64,000 nucleotides of DNA from Cyanoderma ruficeps. Taxonomy: Eukaryota > Chordata > Aves > Passeriformes > Timaliidae. Position 1 is the first letter of the stretch; each line of letters starts with the position of its first letter. The DNA lies in NCBI GenBank assembly GCA_008694505.1, contig VZDJ01000623.1, positions 16,549,754 through 16,613,753 of the forward strand. Reading direction: 5' to 3'. The notes beneath the pieces were generated by a model. It saw nothing but the letters and a program-made list of their open reading frames with translations. It did no database searches and was not told where the DNA came from. Both the position numbers and the translations under genes were made by a program. Positions 61,401-64,000 of this stretch are shown one piece after another.

Positions 61401-64000
61401 TACAATAAGTAGAAAACACCTCACCAGGAATGATTGACATTTTATTGAGAACCAGTGGAAAAGTAATTTGAGATCCTTTTCTCCAATGAGTAAGCTGCAA
61501 TGGATTTTGTTTAAAAAGAACAACTAAACAATATTTGGTTGAATTCTGGACAAACAAATATGTAAAAAGAGTGCCCATTCAAGGCGGGGAGGGGGGTAAG
61601 AATCTAGTATTTTCTGGAACTTAAAAAGATGCATGTTTCCTCCTTATTTTTCTTTCTGAGATCTAAGTAAATTCTCAGCCTTCATAGGAAAGATGGCCAT
61701 ATCATTTAATCCTAATGATATAAACCTTATCTATTGTACAATAAATGATAAGAGTTTTGTGGTGAGTGTTAAGGAATATGCTAAATCAGAGAGTTTACAT
61801 ATAATCTGGTAGAGAAAAATGTATTTATGGATGAGAAGCATTGAAAAAGTTTTTTTTATAAGAGACTGCTGCACCAGCTTCCAAATTGCAATCAAATTCA
61901 CCAACTCCAACTCAAGATGAGTCATTGCTCACCAGTTGGAATGAAAACTTTTAACAGGTGAAGTCTTTCCTTAGTCTTGCTGAATCTGACTGGGACATAT
62001 TCCCAGGGTACTAGACACCCCATCAGGGCATGTCAGAGTCCAGAGTAAATAGCAGTGACATGACAGTACCATTTTAAGGACAGAGAATGCTGCTGCTGTG
62101 GACAAGGATTCTCAGCTTCCTGCAATGATTGCACTTGGTCATGCTGGAGAGAGTAAAGTGAAAGCTGAATACCTTCTGGTTTAGATTTTCACTGAAAGGA
62201 TCTCAAGGTTGGATAACTCGGCATAAAATGATGCTTTGGCATTGGGGTGATCCTGGAGGAACTTTCAAGGAGAGCTTAGCAGGTGCCTCAGAAGGACAGG
62301 GAAGGAAAGAATAGATTGAAGGAAAATAAATTGCATAGAAGGTTTTAAGGTGGGAAGAGTTTTTGGATATAGATTGAGGGAGATGTAGAATTATTACTGC
62401 TGCCAATATAGTTTTTTGCCTGTGACATTAATTGCAATAGAAATAAATAATTGGCTTGTTTTCATCTGGAAAACAGTGTAGGTGGTTTATCAGAAATGAG
62501 TCCCCTTCAAAAGGCTATGGAGTAAAGGAACTAATCTGTAAGGTCAGAAGTGTCTTCAATGCTAAAACACCAATACAGGAAATTGCAGGGATAGGAGATA
62601 GTACTTTGCAGTGATCTGTATGTAAGAATTGGGTGGTTTAGCATTGTGCAGTTGTATGGTGATATTGGAAGAAATTTTGACTAGAAGCGTATTTTAATGT
62701 TGATTTTGGTACTCTACCTACTGATACAGAAACAAAAGTACTCACTGCTATGGAAATTTAGCATGAGCCCACACCTTGGTTATGTCATTGCATTTAAAAC
62801 ACAGAAGTAAAATTAAAAAATACTTTAATTCTTTAATATGCTCTAGCACTTATATATAGTTGTTACCTTGTGACAACTACCTTCCTCGGAGAGTAACCAG
62901 GACAACAGGCTGTCTGTATGCAATATAGAGATAAAAGGTATCTTACACGGTATTAATATTTCAGAAACAGAACCTTGGAACAGTTGCAACGACCTTTGAC
63001 ACTCGAATTTGAGAGATACTGTTTTACACTTCCTCTTTAAAAAGCTATTTCAAATGGGGCAACAGCAGGACTTGTGTGAATGCAAAGATGTTTTCTCCAC
63101 AGATACCTGCATCTTCCAAATTATAACTGAGGGAACGTTGGCTGAGCCTCTATTAAACTGGCACATTTGATCATGTGTCTAAAGAGATTTTACTATTTGT
63201 CCTTTTCTGAGTTGCCTTGGAGTGTATGTGGCCTTTTTATAATTACTTGTGGGAGAAGAATTTCTCTTCTACCTATATGAAGCTGAGACACAAAAATAGT
63301 GTCAGACTTACCCAAGATCATACTACGACTGAAAATGAAGGAAAATAATTCAACCAGCATGACTTTTCATGTTTCTCTCTAAATACCAAGCCTCCTTTAG
63401 ATACTGTGAACATTTTTAAGGGCTCTTGTAGCACAAATACTGTCTCAACTCTGAAAATATCTCCTCTCAGTGTCTTTTATTTTATACTGTCAAGGTTGTT
63501 GTTATAGAATTTCTTTACTGTGTTATTTAGAAAAAAAAAAAGGAAAAAAGTGAGCTGCTTCTGAAAACAGTAGGGGTGGGCTATTTGACAAATGAATCCT
63601 GTCCATATGGTGGCCAGAGAAATTATCTTAAATGCAGAGACAAGAATGAACTTGTCGAACAAGGCATTTATACAAAAAAACCATCTGAATCAGTCAGCTG
63701 TAAAATGATTGTAAAGGAAAGCAGCTTAACATTCTGTTAGGAAAATGTCTTATTGACCACAGCCACAGCTGCTGTGTTATTTCTGGTGTTCAGGAAGGCT
63801 GGAGTCACTGGAGCTTTCCTCAGTGTTAGAAATATCCTGATGCTCTGATTCTTCTAACCCCAGTGTATATGTATATTGAAGGAGTGTGTCCTTGCTTACA
63901 TAAGGTGAAGGAGTTTTATAAGAAGTCTCTTCCTGGCAGATCTCCAAGCTGAAGCACCTGCAGCAAATAAAGCAGATGTCCCAAATACTTACCAGTGCAT
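58488..64000. other. AT-rich unique non-coding sequence
   Basis: About 5.5 kb with no gene recognised. Minor features are an ATCATAATTT direct repeat near 59440-59475, a TTCTATGATTCTATGACT string at 60649-60666 that resembles the terminal repeats of CR1 but has no CR1 body beside it, and a CTGGTAAGTATT donor-like site on the minus strand at the right edge (63985-63996). Open frames are 85 codons or fewer. Confidence 0.5.

Noticed and set aside
1..64000. tRNA, rRNA, snRNA or microRNA genes
   Set aside because: No characteristic promoter box, cloverleaf arm pattern or long hairpin was recognised by eye. A covariance-model scan would be decisive and was not possible here.

Overview
The window looks like nuclear DNA from a bird, possibly a passerine. 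It is AT-rich and non-coding throughout. The interspersed repeats I recognise are CR1 LINE fragments, which are the dominant LINE of birds and other sauropsids, and solo LTRs of endogenous retroviruses of a kind familiar from songbird genomes. I found no convincing protein-coding exon, rRNA, tRNA, CRISPR array or complete transposon. This fits a gene desert or part of a very large intron. The longest open frames fall in CR1 sequence, in an LTR, in a tandem repeat, or in anonymous sequence with no recognisable domain.

Layout: 1-25.9 kb is mostly unique AT-rich sequence with CR1 pieces at about 1.12-1.90 kb (+), 8.66-8.75 kb (+), 14.70-14.91 kb (+), 19.60-19.69 kb (-) and 20.48-20.93 kb (+). 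The stretch 25.9-37.2 kb is rich in simple sequence. It holds a 178-base tract that is almost pure A/C, a 327-base N gap beside a CCTCT microsatellite, TTTA and CA repeats, a 128-base polypurine tract and a G/T tract. Three isolated single N characters all sit in or against such repeats. The stretch 37.2-47.5 kb is unique sequence, including segments that keep CpGs or carry transcription-factor-like palindromes and may be conserved non-coding elements.

The stretch 47.5-58.5 kb is the accessory part. It contains a 51-bp CpG-rich minisatellite of 4.9 copies at 47562-47810, a 615-bp LTR at 48185-48799, and a 1375-bp LTR at 49298-50672 that landed inside an older tandem duplication of about 50 bp. 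CR1 fragments lie at 52.87 and 57.03 kb, and a 709-bp LTR with a perfect 6-bp target duplication lies at 57773-58481. All three LTRs are in the minus orientation with no internal retroviral genes between or beside them, so they are probably solo LTRs. The stretch 58.5-64 kb returns to unique AT-rich sequence.

No genes act together here. The most informative observations are the minisatellite, whose differences between copies are nearly all CpG-decay changes, the nested LTR-in-tandem-duplication structure, and the candidate regulatory segments near 39.5, 45.2 and 47.2 kb. I did not find evidence for a previously undescribed biological system.
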